From positions 1 to 15,344 of the forward strand of contig JAUNUL010000028.1 of NCBI GenBank assembly GCA_030538175.1: DNA of 15,344 nucleotides, given 5' to 3'. The position numbers were made by a program, and so were the translations under genes. Below the pieces are notes generated by a model. The model worked only from the letters and a program-made list of their open reading frames with translations. It did not search any database and was not told where the DNA came from. The stretch comes from Propionibacteriaceae bacterium. GTDB lineage: Bacteria; Actinomycetota; Actinomycetes; Propionibacteriales; Propionibacteriaceae. Of this stretch, positions 1-6,787 are shown one piece after another (position 1 is the stretch's first letter; every line of letters begins with the position of its first letter).

Positions 1-71
1 CGGGCGGCGAGCTCTGCGCCCGTGCTGCCGGTGAACGTGATCTTTTGTGCTGCACCCATGCGCCCCATCAT
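1..71 (-). CDS. N-terminus of probable alpha/beta hydrolase/OsmC family protein (partial)
   Basis: The minus strand opens with ATG at 71, with further in-frame ATGs at 68 and 59. From 59 it reads MGAAQKITFTGSTGAELAAR before leaving the window. From memory, the phrase ITFTGSTGAELAAR resembles the start of bifunctional alpha/beta hydrolase plus OsmC proteins, which pair an esterase-like domain with a peroxide-reducing thiol domain. Only about 23 codons are visible, so neither domain can be confirmed. It lies 67 bp downstream of the short-chain dehydrogenase on the same strand, so the two are probably co-transcribed and under the TetR-type regulator. No strong ribosome binding site decides between the three ATGs; a GGGG stretch just upstream favours 59 slightly. 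Confidence 0.5.
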   Translation of the reverse strand, partial: MMGRMGAAQKITFTGSTGAELAA

Positions 72-138
72 GTCGGGTGCCCCGTTGTGGCCCGACCTGG
101 GGCCGCACGGGCGCAGCACGGCGTCAGCGCTGCATCGC

Positions 139-897
139 TCAGGCGCTGCGGATCGCCCCGCCATCGACGAGGTGGTCCGAGCCGGTGATGTTCCCGGCGC
201 GCGGGGAGGCGAGGAATGTGATGAGGGCCGCAACCTCCTCGGGTTCGGTGACTCGACCGGTCACGATGCCCATCTGTTCGGGCAGGCCGGCCAGGATCGC
301 TTGCTCCGGCAGCCCCGTGAGTTCAGCCATCAGCCCCCACATCGCGGTGCGAGTGGGGCCCGGGGTCACGGTGAGGACGCGGACGCCAGCGGGTCCCAGC
401 TCGGTCGCCAAGCCGCGACCGAAGGCTTTGAGAGCGGCCTTTGCGACGTTGTACGCCAGCGGTGGTCCCTCTGGCTTCCAGGCGCCGATCGACGAGACGT
501 TGAGGACAACGCCCTGCCGCTCGAGGAGTGACGGCAGTGCTGCCCGGGTCGTGCGGATTGCGGCGAAGAGGTTGAGGTCGAAGGTTTGCGTCCATGTCGC
601 GTCGTCGAGGTCGGCGAAGCCATCGAGGGTGAGGTCGCCGCCGCCGGCGTTGTTGACGACCACGTCCAGGCCGCCGAGGTGAGTGACGGCCGCCTCGACC
701 AGGGCTGCGGGGCCATCGGGGTCGCGCAGATCAACGGCGACAGGGTGGGCGCCCGCCGCGATCAACTCTGCACTGGGGCGGCGCGCCGCGCCGACGACGC
801 GGACGCCCTCGGCAATCAGCGCTTCGACAACGGCGAGTCCGATGCCACGGCTGGCGCCGGTGACGAGGGCGGTCCGGCCGGCGAGTCCAAGATCCAT
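139..897 (-). CDS. Short-chain dehydrogenase/reductase (SDR) family oxidoreductase
   Basis: This 252-residue protein has the length and motifs of a classical SDR: cofactor loop TGASRGIG at 13-20, NNAG at 82-85, Ser at 135-136 in NVSS, and the catalytic YNVAK with Tyr149 and Lys153. Classical SDRs are cytosolic NAD(P)H-dependent Rossmann-fold enzymes that oxidise alcohols or reduce carbonyls; the substrate cannot be read from the sequence. ARR at 38-40 after the second strand suggests NADP(H) preference, which is an inference. The start at 897 is chosen because AAGGAG lies 4 nt upstream and MDLGLAGRTALVTG is the expected beginning; the frame stays open upstream for 78 codons, but that part crosses the operators. 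It diverges from the TetR gene and precedes a hydrolase/OsmC start, so it probably acts in detoxification or catabolism induced by a small molecule. Confidence 0.93.
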   Translation of the reverse strand: MDLGLAGRTALVTGASRGIGLAVVEALIAEGVRVVGAARRPSAELIAAGAHPVAVDLRDPDGPAALVEAAVTHLGGLDVVVNNAGGGDLTLDGFADLDDATWTQTFDLNLFAAIRTTRAALPSLLERQGVVLNVSSIGAWKPEGPPLAYNVAKAALKAFGRGLATELGPAGVRVLTVTPGPTRTAMWGLMAELTGLPEQAILAGLPEQMGIVTGRVTEPEEVAALITFLASPRAGNITGSDHLVDGGAIRSA

Positions 898-910
898 GAT
901 GCTCCTTATG

Positions 911-925
911 GCAACTAGTTGTTGC
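911..925. promoter_or_regulatory. Probable TetR operator O1 (GCAAC-N5-GTTGC)
   Basis: GCAACTAGTTGTTGC is an inverted repeat with 5-bp arms, containing the 10-bp palindrome CAACTAGTTG. It sits 13 bp upstream of the SDR start and covers the position expected for that gene's transcription start. The same arms and spacing recur at 956-970, which makes a repressor site much more likely than chance. Confidence 0.75.
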
Positions 926-929
926 ATTA

Positions 930-959
930 AGCCTAAGCAGCGGTCAGGGGTAAATGCAA
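930..959 (-). promoter_or_regulatory. Candidate promoter of the SDR gene
   Basis: On the minus strand TTGCAT (954-959) and TAGGCT (930-935) lie 18 bp apart and fit a housekeeping -35/-10 pair, the latter matching the actinobacterial TAnnnT. Transcription would start near 923, inside operator O1, so repressor binding there would block the SDR gene directly. The boxes were picked by eye. Confidence 0.45.
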
Positions 960-970
960 CTGGAAGTTGC
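956..970. promoter_or_regulatory. Probable TetR operator O2 (GCAACT-N3-AGTTGC)
   Basis: GCAACTGGAAGTTGC is a perfect inverted repeat with 6-bp arms. It shares GCAAC-N5-GTTGC with the site at 911-925, and the centres are 45 bp apart. It lies just upstream of the candidate tetR -10 box at 973-978, where a bound repressor would block tetR expression, so autoregulation is likely. Confidence 0.75.
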
Positions 971-972
971 GA

Positions 973-978
973 TAACCT
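973..978 (+). promoter_or_regulatory. Candidate -10 box for a leaderless tetR transcript
   Basis: TAACCT fits TAnnnT and ends 6 bp before the ATG at 985. No Shine-Dalgarno sequence precedes that ATG, so the mRNA may begin at the start codon, a common arrangement in actinobacteria. No convincing -35 box was found upstream of O2. Confidence 0.4.
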
Positions 979-984
979 TGTGTG

Positions 985-1593
985 ATGGAAAGCGAGGCGA
1001 TGGGCCGTCGGCCCGGTGGTCGCACTGCACGCACGCGGGAGGCTGTTCACCAGGCCTGCGTGCGCCTGCTGGCCACGCACGGGGCGCTCGGGTTCGGGAT
1101 CGAGGACGTCGCAGTCGAGGCTGGCGTACACAAGACGACCGTCTATCGCCGCTGGCGCTCAATCGCCGATCTGCTCGGGGAGGTGGCTCGCGACCTCATC
1201 GACCAGGACGTCCCCATCCCCGACGAGGGGACCGTGGCGGCAGACCTGCACGCGATCGGGCACACGATCGCCAACCTGATCCGCCACCGGGTGCACGGTG
1301 CGGCGATGACGGCACTGTTCACCGCCCCCGCGACGATGACGGACGTGGATGAGGCCATTCGGACCTTCTGGGCACGCCGTCTGGACCAGTTGAGCCCCGT
1401 CGTGGAGCGGGCTGCCGCTCGAGGTGAGCTGCCTGAAGGGACCGACCCGGCGCAGCTTTTCGAGAGCTTGGGTGCGCCGCTGTACTACCGGCTCCTCATC
1501 ACCCGCCAACCCATTGATGACGACGCGGTCGAGCGCGCCGTGGCGGTCACTCTCGCCGCTGCCCGCAGCGGGCTGTTCCTGGCGACCGGGTGA
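985..1593 (+). CDS. TetR/AcrR family transcriptional regulator
   Basis: The protein is 202 residues, a normal TetR size. The N-terminal third has the family's DNA-binding helix-turn-helix, with IEDVAVEAGVHKTTVYRRW at about residues 39-57 matching the typical I..VA..AGVs..T.Y..w pattern. The rest is the variable ligand-binding, dimerising part, with a C-terminal region (about 125-200) like TetR_C families. As a dimer it should repress both itself and the divergent SDR operon through the two palindromes at 911-925 and 956-970, releasing on binding an unknown small molecule. Possible starts are GTG 982, ATG 985 and ATG 1000; none has a strong ribosome binding site. ATG 985 fits a leaderless mRNA, while 1000 has GAGG close upstream. 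It is convergent with lysX, 27 bp apart. Confidence 0.93.
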   Translation: MESEAMGRRPGGRTARTREAVHQACVRLLATHGALGFGIEDVAVEAGVHKTTVYRRWRSIADLLGEVARDLIDQDVPIPDEGTVAADLHAIGHTIANLIRHRVHGAAMTALFTAPATMTDVDEAIRTFWARRLDQLSPVVERAAARGELPEGTDPAQLFESLGAPLYYRLLITRQPIDDDAVERAVAVTLAAARSGLFLATG

Positions 1594-1595
1594 GT

Positions 1596-1610
1596 GGACC
1601 CGAGTGGTCC
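1596..1610. terminator. Weak hairpin between convergent tetR and lysX
   Basis: GGACC-CGAGT-GGTCC forms a 5-bp stem with a 5-nt loop in the 27-bp gap between the two stop codons, followed on the plus strand by a pyrimidine-rich but not T-only stretch. It could serve both genes, but the stem is short. Confidence 0.3.
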
Positions 1611-1620
1611 GTCCTTCCGC

Positions 1621-4600
1621 TCAGCCCAGCGGCCGGACGAACGGGAACGTCAGCACACCACGGATGCTCTGGCCGGTCAGCAGCATGACCAGCCGGTCCA
1701 TGCCGATGCCGAGGCCCCCGGTCGGCGGCATGCCGATCTCGAGTGCCCGCAGGAAGTCCTCGTCGATCTGCATGGCCTCCAGGTCGCCGGCGGCCGCCTT
1801 GAGGGACTGCTCGGTGAAGCGCGCGCGTTGGTCGAAGGGGTCGGTGAGTTCGGTGTACGCCGTGCCCAGCTCCATGCCGTTCACCACCAGGTCCCAGCGC
1901 TCGACGAGCCCGGGCTTGGACCGGTGCCGCCGGGTCAGCGGTGAGGTCTCGGCCGGGAAATCGACATAGAACGTCGGCGCGATTGTGCGCGGTTCGACAA
2001 GCTCGCCATAGAGCTCTTCGAGGATCGCGCCCGGGCCGGAGCCGGGTGGCAGGCCCAGGTCGAAGCTATCTGCCAGAGCGAGCAGGCGGTCCGGGTCGTC
2101 CAGGGAGACGGCCTCGCCTACCGCGTGCGAGACCGCGTCGAGCACACTCACCACGGCCCAGTCACCGCTCAGGTCGAACTCGTCCTCGCCCAGGGTGAGG
2201 ACTTCCCGACCGGTCGCGGCCTTCGCCGCCGCGCGGACGATCCGCTGGGTGAGCAGCCGCATGTCGTCATAGTCGGCGTACGGTTGATAGGCCTCCAGCG
2301 AGGTGAACTCCGGGTTGTGGGTGGCGTCCACGCCCTCGTTGCGGAAGTTGCGGCTCATTTCGAAGATGCGCCCCATCCCGCCGACGAGCAGCCGCTTCAG
2401 ATAAAGCTCGGGTGCGATCCGCAGATAGAGGTCGGTGTCGTACGCGTTGATGTGCGTCACGAACGGTCGCGCGCTGGCGCCGCCGTGCACCGGTTGCAGC
2501 ACCGGTGTTTCCACTTCGGCGAAGCCTTCCGCCTCGAGCGTCGTGCGGACCGCCCGCATGGCCCGGCTGCGCAGTTCCAGCACGCGTACGCCGGCCGGGC
2601 GGGTGATCAGGTCCTCCGAGCGGCGCCGGACCCGGGACTCGGGGTCGGCCCAGCCGGTGAACGCGAGCGGGTGCAGGCACTTGGCCTGGATCTCCCAGGA
2701 ATCGACGAGGACGGTCGGGGTGCTTGTGCGGCTGGTCCCGCACCGACCCCGCACCAGGATCAGGTCGCCGATATCCACGAGTTTCGCGAACCGACGCAGG
2801 CCGTCGAGCCCAGCCGCCGCGCGGTCGGTGGCGACCTGGACGGTGCCCAGCCCGTCGGTCAGGGTGAGGAAGACGACCCCGCCGTGGTTCCGGATCGCCC
2901 GGACGCGACCGACGACCGTCACCGCAGCCTCGGCAACCCACGTCCGCTCGAGCTCGGCCAGATTCGTGGTCGGTCGAGCATTGACGGCGGGATAGCTCTC
3001 GATCCCAGCCGCGGTGAGGGCCTCGACGTGACTGATGCGGACCCGGGACTGTTCGGAGCGTTTCGGGGCGAGGTCGGCGGCGACAGCGATGGGCGCCGTG
3101 GCGAGTTCACGGGCCCGTTCGACCGCGGCCGCGGGCAGCCGGTGGGTGGGTTCCTTGGCGAACGGTGCCGGCAGGAAGCCCTCCGCCTGACCGATCGCGA
3201 GCACGGTCTGCGGCAGCGCCATGACGTCGGCGAAGCAGACATATCGCGGCACCCATTCCGGGTGATAGCGCCGGTTGCTGCGATAGAGCCGCTCCAGCTG
3301 CCAGACCCGGTCCAGCACGCCGAGCACGGACCCGTTGAGCCGGGTCATCGGGTTGGCCCCGAGCTCGTCGGCCCCCGCGAAGGCGGTGCGAAACATGCAG
3401 AAGTTGAGCGAGACCTTGCGTACCCCCAAATCGCCGCACTGCTCCCTCAGCTCGCTGACCATCAGCTCGGTGACGCCGTTGGGGGCGTCGGGGCTGCGGC
3501 GCATGACGTCGAGGGAGAGGCCGTTGGGGGTCCAGGGCACGAACGTGAGCACCCCGTGCACGCGGCCGTCGGCGTCGTGGGCGCAGACCCAGACGATCGT
3601 CGGATCGGCCGGATCTCCGACGCGGTTGAGCGCCATGGAGAAGCCGCGCTCGGTGTCGCCGTGGCGCCAGTCGTCGATGAGCGTGCGCAGCGTTTCGAGT
3701 TCGTCGGCGTTGATCTGGGCCTGGCGGCGGGCTGTAACCGTCAGCCCCTCCCGGCGCGCCCGTTGGACCGCACGGCGCAGGTCGCGGCGGCTGGGTCCGG
3801 TCAGCGTGAAGGAGGCGGCGTCCAGGACTGCCTCGTCGCCGAGGTGGAAGACGCGCAGTCCGCTCTCGGCGTACGCCCGCGCGCCCGCCGCGCTCGCTCC
3901 GATGACGGCGGGAATCCAGCCGTACTCAGCCGCCTCGTGGCGCCACCGCTCGATGACGTCCGGCCAGGCGCGCTGCTCGCCGAGCGGGTCGCCCGCGGCG
4001 ATGCTGACGCCCTGCAGGACGCGGTAGGTGACCGCCGCGTCGCTATGCGGGCTGACGATGGACTCCTTGTCGCGCCGGGTCGCGAAGTACGCCAACGAGT
4101 CCGGCGAGGACCGCACGAGCTCACGCAGGGTGAGCTCGTGGTCGGGGGACCAGCGGCCAGCGGGATGGGTGGTGCGCAGGAACACGAGGACGGCCGCGAG
4201 CAGGGTCAGGCCGAGGAGGATCGATGAGATCTCCATGACGAGGCGGGGGGCGGGGGCATGTGCGGCGACGGCGGTCGGCAGACGCAGGCCGAGCGACCCG
4301 GCGATGACACCGATGATGGCGTCGATGGCGCTCGTGGTCCGCGGAGGGGCGGTGAACCGCAGGGCCACCCAGGTGACGGCCAGCGTCACGGCTACGCCGA
4401 TGGCACCGGTGATCGCCGCCGCGACGAACGATCCCTTGCGCAGCCGTCCGCGGAATGCCGCGCGGGACAGCCAGAGCACTGCCATGATCGCGAGCGCGAC
4501 GGGAACCGAGGCGATGTTCCAGGCGCGGGTGAACCCGTCGTCGCGGAAGCCGGTGAGCCGCACCCAGACCGGGAGGTCGAAGACCAGGGCAATGCCGACA

Positions 4601-4872
4601 TAGATGCCGACGAGTTGGAAGAACAAGACGATGAGCAGGCCGATGCGTTTGCGGCGCAGCAGGGCACCGGTGATGATCGCGAGCGCCACGACGGAGACCA
4701 ACGAGTGCGCGACCGGCACGTTGAGCAGCTCGAAAATCCGCTCGACCCAACTGGCGGTGTGATGCCCCGAGCGCTGGGTGACCAATCCTGCCAACGCGAG
4801 GATGGTCGCCGCGGCGTACGTGAACGTCAACACCCCCGCGACCCGCTGCGCTGTTCGCCGGCGAAACTGCAT
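1621..4872 (-). CDS. lysX: Bifunctional lysyl-phosphatidylglycerol synthase / lysyl-tRNA synthetase LysX
   Basis: This 1083-residue membrane enzyme charges tRNA with lysine and transfers the lysine to phosphatidylglycerol. The product, lysyl-PG, lowers surface negative charge and protects against cationic peptides and some antibiotics. In order: about six or seven hydrophobic membrane segments (roughly residues 11-31, 53-71, 76-100, 119-136, 150-173, 213-232); a cytosolic lysyltransferase (DUF2156) domain, about 240-590; an OB-fold tRNA-binding part, about 645-730; and a class II synthetase core, about 760-1083. The core has motif 2 FEMSRNFRNEG at 837-847 and motif 3 GLGIGMDRL at 1053-1061. 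Mycobacterial LysX is slightly longer. GGAGG lies 4 nt before the ATG at 4872 and only 1 nt before the adjacent ATG at 4875, so 4872 is preferred. The frame is open further upstream to 5019, but that part overlaps the divergent gene. It is probably not the only lysyl-tRNA synthetase in the genome. Confidence 0.95.
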   Translation of the reverse strand: MQFRRRTAQRVAGVLTFTYAAATILALAGLVTQRSGHHTASWVERIFELLNVPVAHSLVSVVALAIITGALLRRKRIGLLIVLFFQLVGIYVGIALVFDLPVWVRLTGFRDDGFTRAWNIASVPVALAIMAVLWLSRAAFRGRLRKGSFVAAAITGAIGVAVTLAVTWVALRFTAPPRTTSAIDAIIGVIAGSLGLRLPTAVAAHAPAPRLVMEISSILLGLTLLAAVLVFLRTTHPAGRWSPDHELTLRELVRSSPDSLAYFATRRDKESIVSPHSDAAVTYRVLQGVSIAAGDPLGEQRAWPDVIERWRHEAAEYGWIPAVIGASAAGARAYAESGLRVFHLGDEAVLDAASFTLTGPSRRDLRRAVQRARREGLTVTARRQAQINADELETLRTLIDDWRHGDTERGFSMALNRVGDPADPTIVWVCAHDADGRVHGVLTFVPWTPNGLSLDVMRRSPDAPNGVTELMVSELREQCGDLGVRKVSLNFCMFRTAFAGADELGANPMTRLNGSVLGVLDRVWQLERLYRSNRRYHPEWVPRYVCFADVMALPQTVLAIGQAEGFLPAPFAKEPTHRLPAAAVERARELATAPIAVAADLAPKRSEQSRVRISHVEALTAAGIESYPAVNARPTTNLAELERTWVAEAAVTVVGRVRAIRNHGGVVFLTLTDGLGTVQVATDRAAAGLDGLRRFAKLVDIGDLILVRGRCGTSRTSTPTVLVDSWEIQAKCLHPLAFTGWADPESRVRRRSEDLITRPAGVRVLELRSRAMRAVRTTLEAEGFAEVETPVLQPVHGGASARPFVTHINAYDTDLYLRIAPELYLKRLLVGGMGRIFEMSRNFRNEGVDATHNPEFTSLEAYQPYADYDDMRLLTQRIVRAAAKAATGREVLTLGEDEFDLSGDWAVVSVLDAVSHAVGEAVSLDDPDRLLALADSFDLGLPPGSGPGAILEELYGELVEPRTIAPTFYVDFPAETSPLTRRHRSKPGLVERWDLVVNGMELGTAYTELTDPFDQRARFTEQSLKAAAGDLEAMQIDEDFLRALEIGMPPTGGLGIGMDRLVMLLTGQSIRGVLTFPFVRPLG

Positions 4873-4926
4873 CATGCCTCCGTGGCCGTCCTTGCCCGAA
4901 ACGGGAAGCAGGCCACGCCTCCCGGC

Positions 4927-4953
4927 GTGAGCGTACTGCGCGATCCCGCTCAC
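4927..4953. promoter_or_regulatory. Dyad GTGAGCG-N13-CGCTCAC, possible operator
   Basis: A perfect 7-bp inverted repeat lies in the 137-bp region between the divergent lysX (start 4872) and oxidoreductase (start 5010) genes. Half-site centres are 20 bp apart, about two helical turns, suiting a dimeric regulator touching one DNA face. No convincing -35/-10 pair was found for either gene. Confidence 0.4.
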
Positions 4954-5009
4954 TGGGCCCGTTGGCGACTGGCGAATACTGGGCGGACACCATCCAGCAG
5001 GAGGCTTCC

Positions 5010-6431
5010 ATGGGTACACCCGAGGTATTCGACTTCGTGGTCGTCGGCGCGGGTCCGGTCGGCGAGAATGTCGCTCAGTACGCGACCGAGGGCACGGATC
5101 TGACCGCTGTGCTCATCGAGCAGGAACTGGTGGGCGGGGAGTGTTCCTATTGGGCCTGCATGCCGAGCAAGGCACTGTTGCGGCCCGTCGAGATTGTTGC
5201 CACGACGCAGCACCTGCCCGGGGTCACCGCAGCGGAGTTGGATCCCGCGGCGCTGTTGGCCAGGCGCGATGACTGGGTCTCCCACTATGACGACACCGGC
5301 CAGGTCGATTGGGCCGAGAGCGAGGGCATTCGGGTGATCCGGGGTGTAGGTCGGCTGACTGGGGAGCGGCAGGTCACGGTCGAGACGCCCGATCGGTTGG
5401 TCGTGCTCGAAGCCCGGCATGCGGTCGTGCTGGCGACCGGCAGTGAGGCGGTCGTGCCCGAGGTCTATGCGGAGATCGCGCCGTGGGGGTCGCGGGATGC
5501 GACGGGGGTACGCGAGGTCCCTGCCCGGCTCGCGATCGTCGGTGGCGGGGTCGTGGCCTGCGAAGCAGCGGTGTGGATGAACGCGCTCGGGTCACAGGTG
5601 ACGATGCTCGTGCGCGGGGATCGGCTGTTGCCGAGGGCGGAACCCTTTGCGAGCGACTTGGTTCGGGAGGCACTGGTCTCGAGTGGGATCGATGTGCGGT
5701 TGGGCGCGGAGGTTTCGGCTTGTCAGCGGGATGACGCGCGGGATGCGGGGGTGGGGCTGATCCACGGTGGTGAGGTGGAGCTCACGGTCGCTGGCGACAC
5801 GCTCGTGGTCGATGAGGTGCTCGTCGCCACCGGTCGACGGCCGCGGTTGGCCGAGGTCGGGTTGGAGACGGTGGGGCTGGATCCGCAACGGATTGCTGAT
5901 CCACCGGACTGGTTGGTCCCGGTGGGGGATGTGAGCGGGGAGGCCCCGCTGACCCACTGGGGGAAATACCGAGCTCGGGTGCTGGGGGAGGCGTTGGCCG
6001 CCAAGGCGGAAGGTCGGTCGGAGCCGACCGTGCCGGACGATGTGCCCGTGCCCCAGGTCGTGTTCACCGACCCCCAGGTGGCGTCGGTCGGATTGGCGGA
6101 GGAGGCCGCGCGGGAGGCGTACGCGGAGGTTGTGGTCGCCAAGGTCGACTGGAACTCAGCAGGCGGCGCTGCGCTCCTGCGCGATGACGCGACGGGGGCG
6201 GCGCAGATCGTGGTGGACCGGGCGGCCCGGTGTCTCGTGGGAGCGACGTTCGTCGGGCCGGGGGCGGGCGAGTTGATCCATGCGGCGACGATTGCGATCA
6301 CCGGGCGGGTGCCGGTCGATGTGCTGCGGCATGCGGTGCCCAGCTATCCGACCGCGAGCGAGTTGTGGCTGCGGTTGCTGGAGTCCTTGCCGCGGGACCT
6401 CAGGGCGGGAACTGTCGGAGCCGGTGAATAG
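5010..6431 (+). CDS. FAD/NAD(P)-dependent pyridine nucleotide-disulfide oxidoreductase
   Basis: The 473-residue protein belongs to the dihydrolipoamide dehydrogenase/mercuric reductase family of cytosolic flavoproteins. Visible landmarks are the FAD-binding GAGPVGEN (13-20); the redox-active pair Cys45 and Cys50 in GGECSYWACMPSKALLRP; LATGS (141-145); the NAD(P)-binding AIVGGGVVACE (175-185); ATGRRPRL (273-280); VGDVSGEAPLTH (305-316) for the second FAD contact; and a C-terminal dimerisation domain from about 345. The usual C-terminal catalytic HPTxxE appears as YPTASE (446-451), so the base histidine is a tyrosine; the substrate is therefore probably not lipoamide. AGGAGG (4999-5004) 5 nt upstream of ATG 5010 settles the start over the in-frame ATG at 4962. 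It is followed after 29 bp by the GNAT gene, probably in one operon. Confidence 0.92.
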   Translation: MGTPEVFDFVVVGAGPVGENVAQYATEGTDLTAVLIEQELVGGECSYWACMPSKALLRPVEIVATTQHLPGVTAAELDPAALLARRDDWVSHYDDTGQVDWAESEGIRVIRGVGRLTGERQVTVETPDRLVVLEARHAVVLATGSEAVVPEVYAEIAPWGSRDATGVREVPARLAIVGGGVVACEAAVWMNALGSQVTMLVRGDRLLPRAEPFASDLVREALVSSGIDVRLGAEVSACQRDDARDAGVGLIHGGEVELTVAGDTLVVDEVLVATGRRPRLAEVGLETVGLDPQRIADPPDWLVPVGDVSGEAPLTHWGKYRARVLGEALAAKAEGRSEPTVPDDVPVPQVVFTDPQVASVGLAEEAAREAYAEVVVAKVDWNSAGGAALLRDDATGAAQIVVDRAARCLVGATFVGPGAGELIHAATIAITGRVPVDVLRHAVPSYPTASELWLRLLESLPRDLRAGTVGAGE

Positions 6432-6460
6432 AGTCGGGGAAACGGCAAAGAAGGAGTGAC

Positions 6461-6760
6461 ATGGCCGAGGTTCAGGTGACCAAGAACGAGGGCGAAACCC
6501 GCTGGGAAGCGCACCTTGATGGTGAGCTGGCGGGGTTCGCGCAATATCAGTTGGCGAACGACGTCATCGTGTTCACCCACACCGAGGTGGATCCGAAGTT
6601 CGAGGGCAAGGGTGTCGGCGGGGCGTTGGCGCGGACAGCGCTCGATGACGTGCGGGCGGATGGTTCACGGAAGGTGATCATCGTCTGCCCGTTCATCACC
6701 GGTTGGATTGCGCGCCATCCGGAATACGCGGATCTGATCTATGGCGCCGCGAAGGGCTGA
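6461..6760 (+). CDS. Small GNAT-fold N-acetyltransferase (COG2388/NATD1-like)
   Basis: This 99-residue protein matches the single-domain, minimal GNAT proteins found in many bacteria and as NATD1 in animals. The acetyl-CoA pyrophosphate loop is visible as EGKGVGGALARTALDDVR (about 48-65), and the segment VIIVCPFITGWIARHPEY (about 74-91) is the conserved C-terminal signature. The N-terminal part, with GELAGFAQYQL and FTHTEV, is typical of the family. Substrates of these proteins are largely unknown. AAGGAG lies 4 nt before the ATG. The 29-bp distance from the oxidoreductase stop suggests co-transcription. It is convergent with the following phosphotransferase gene, 27 bp apart, with no obvious terminator in the gap. 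Confidence 0.9.
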   Translation: MAEVQVTKNEGETRWEAHLDGELAGFAQYQLANDVIVFTHTEVDPKFEGKGVGGALARTALDDVRADGSRKVIIVCPFITGWIARHPEYADLIYGAAKG

Positions 6761-6787
6761 GCTGGAAGGCACCGTGGGCTGAGGGGA

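Noticed and set aside
2125..4227. 700-codon open frame on the plus strand opposite lysX
   Set aside because: It is an antisense frame kept open by high GC. Its translation is Arg/Gly/Asp/His-rich without domains, while the minus-strand LysX shows clear motifs throughout.
4876..5019. Longer N-terminus of LysX starting at 5019
   Set aside because: The extra 49 residues lack family resemblance, overlap the divergent oxidoreductase start and promoter region, and GGAGG supports the ATG at 4872.
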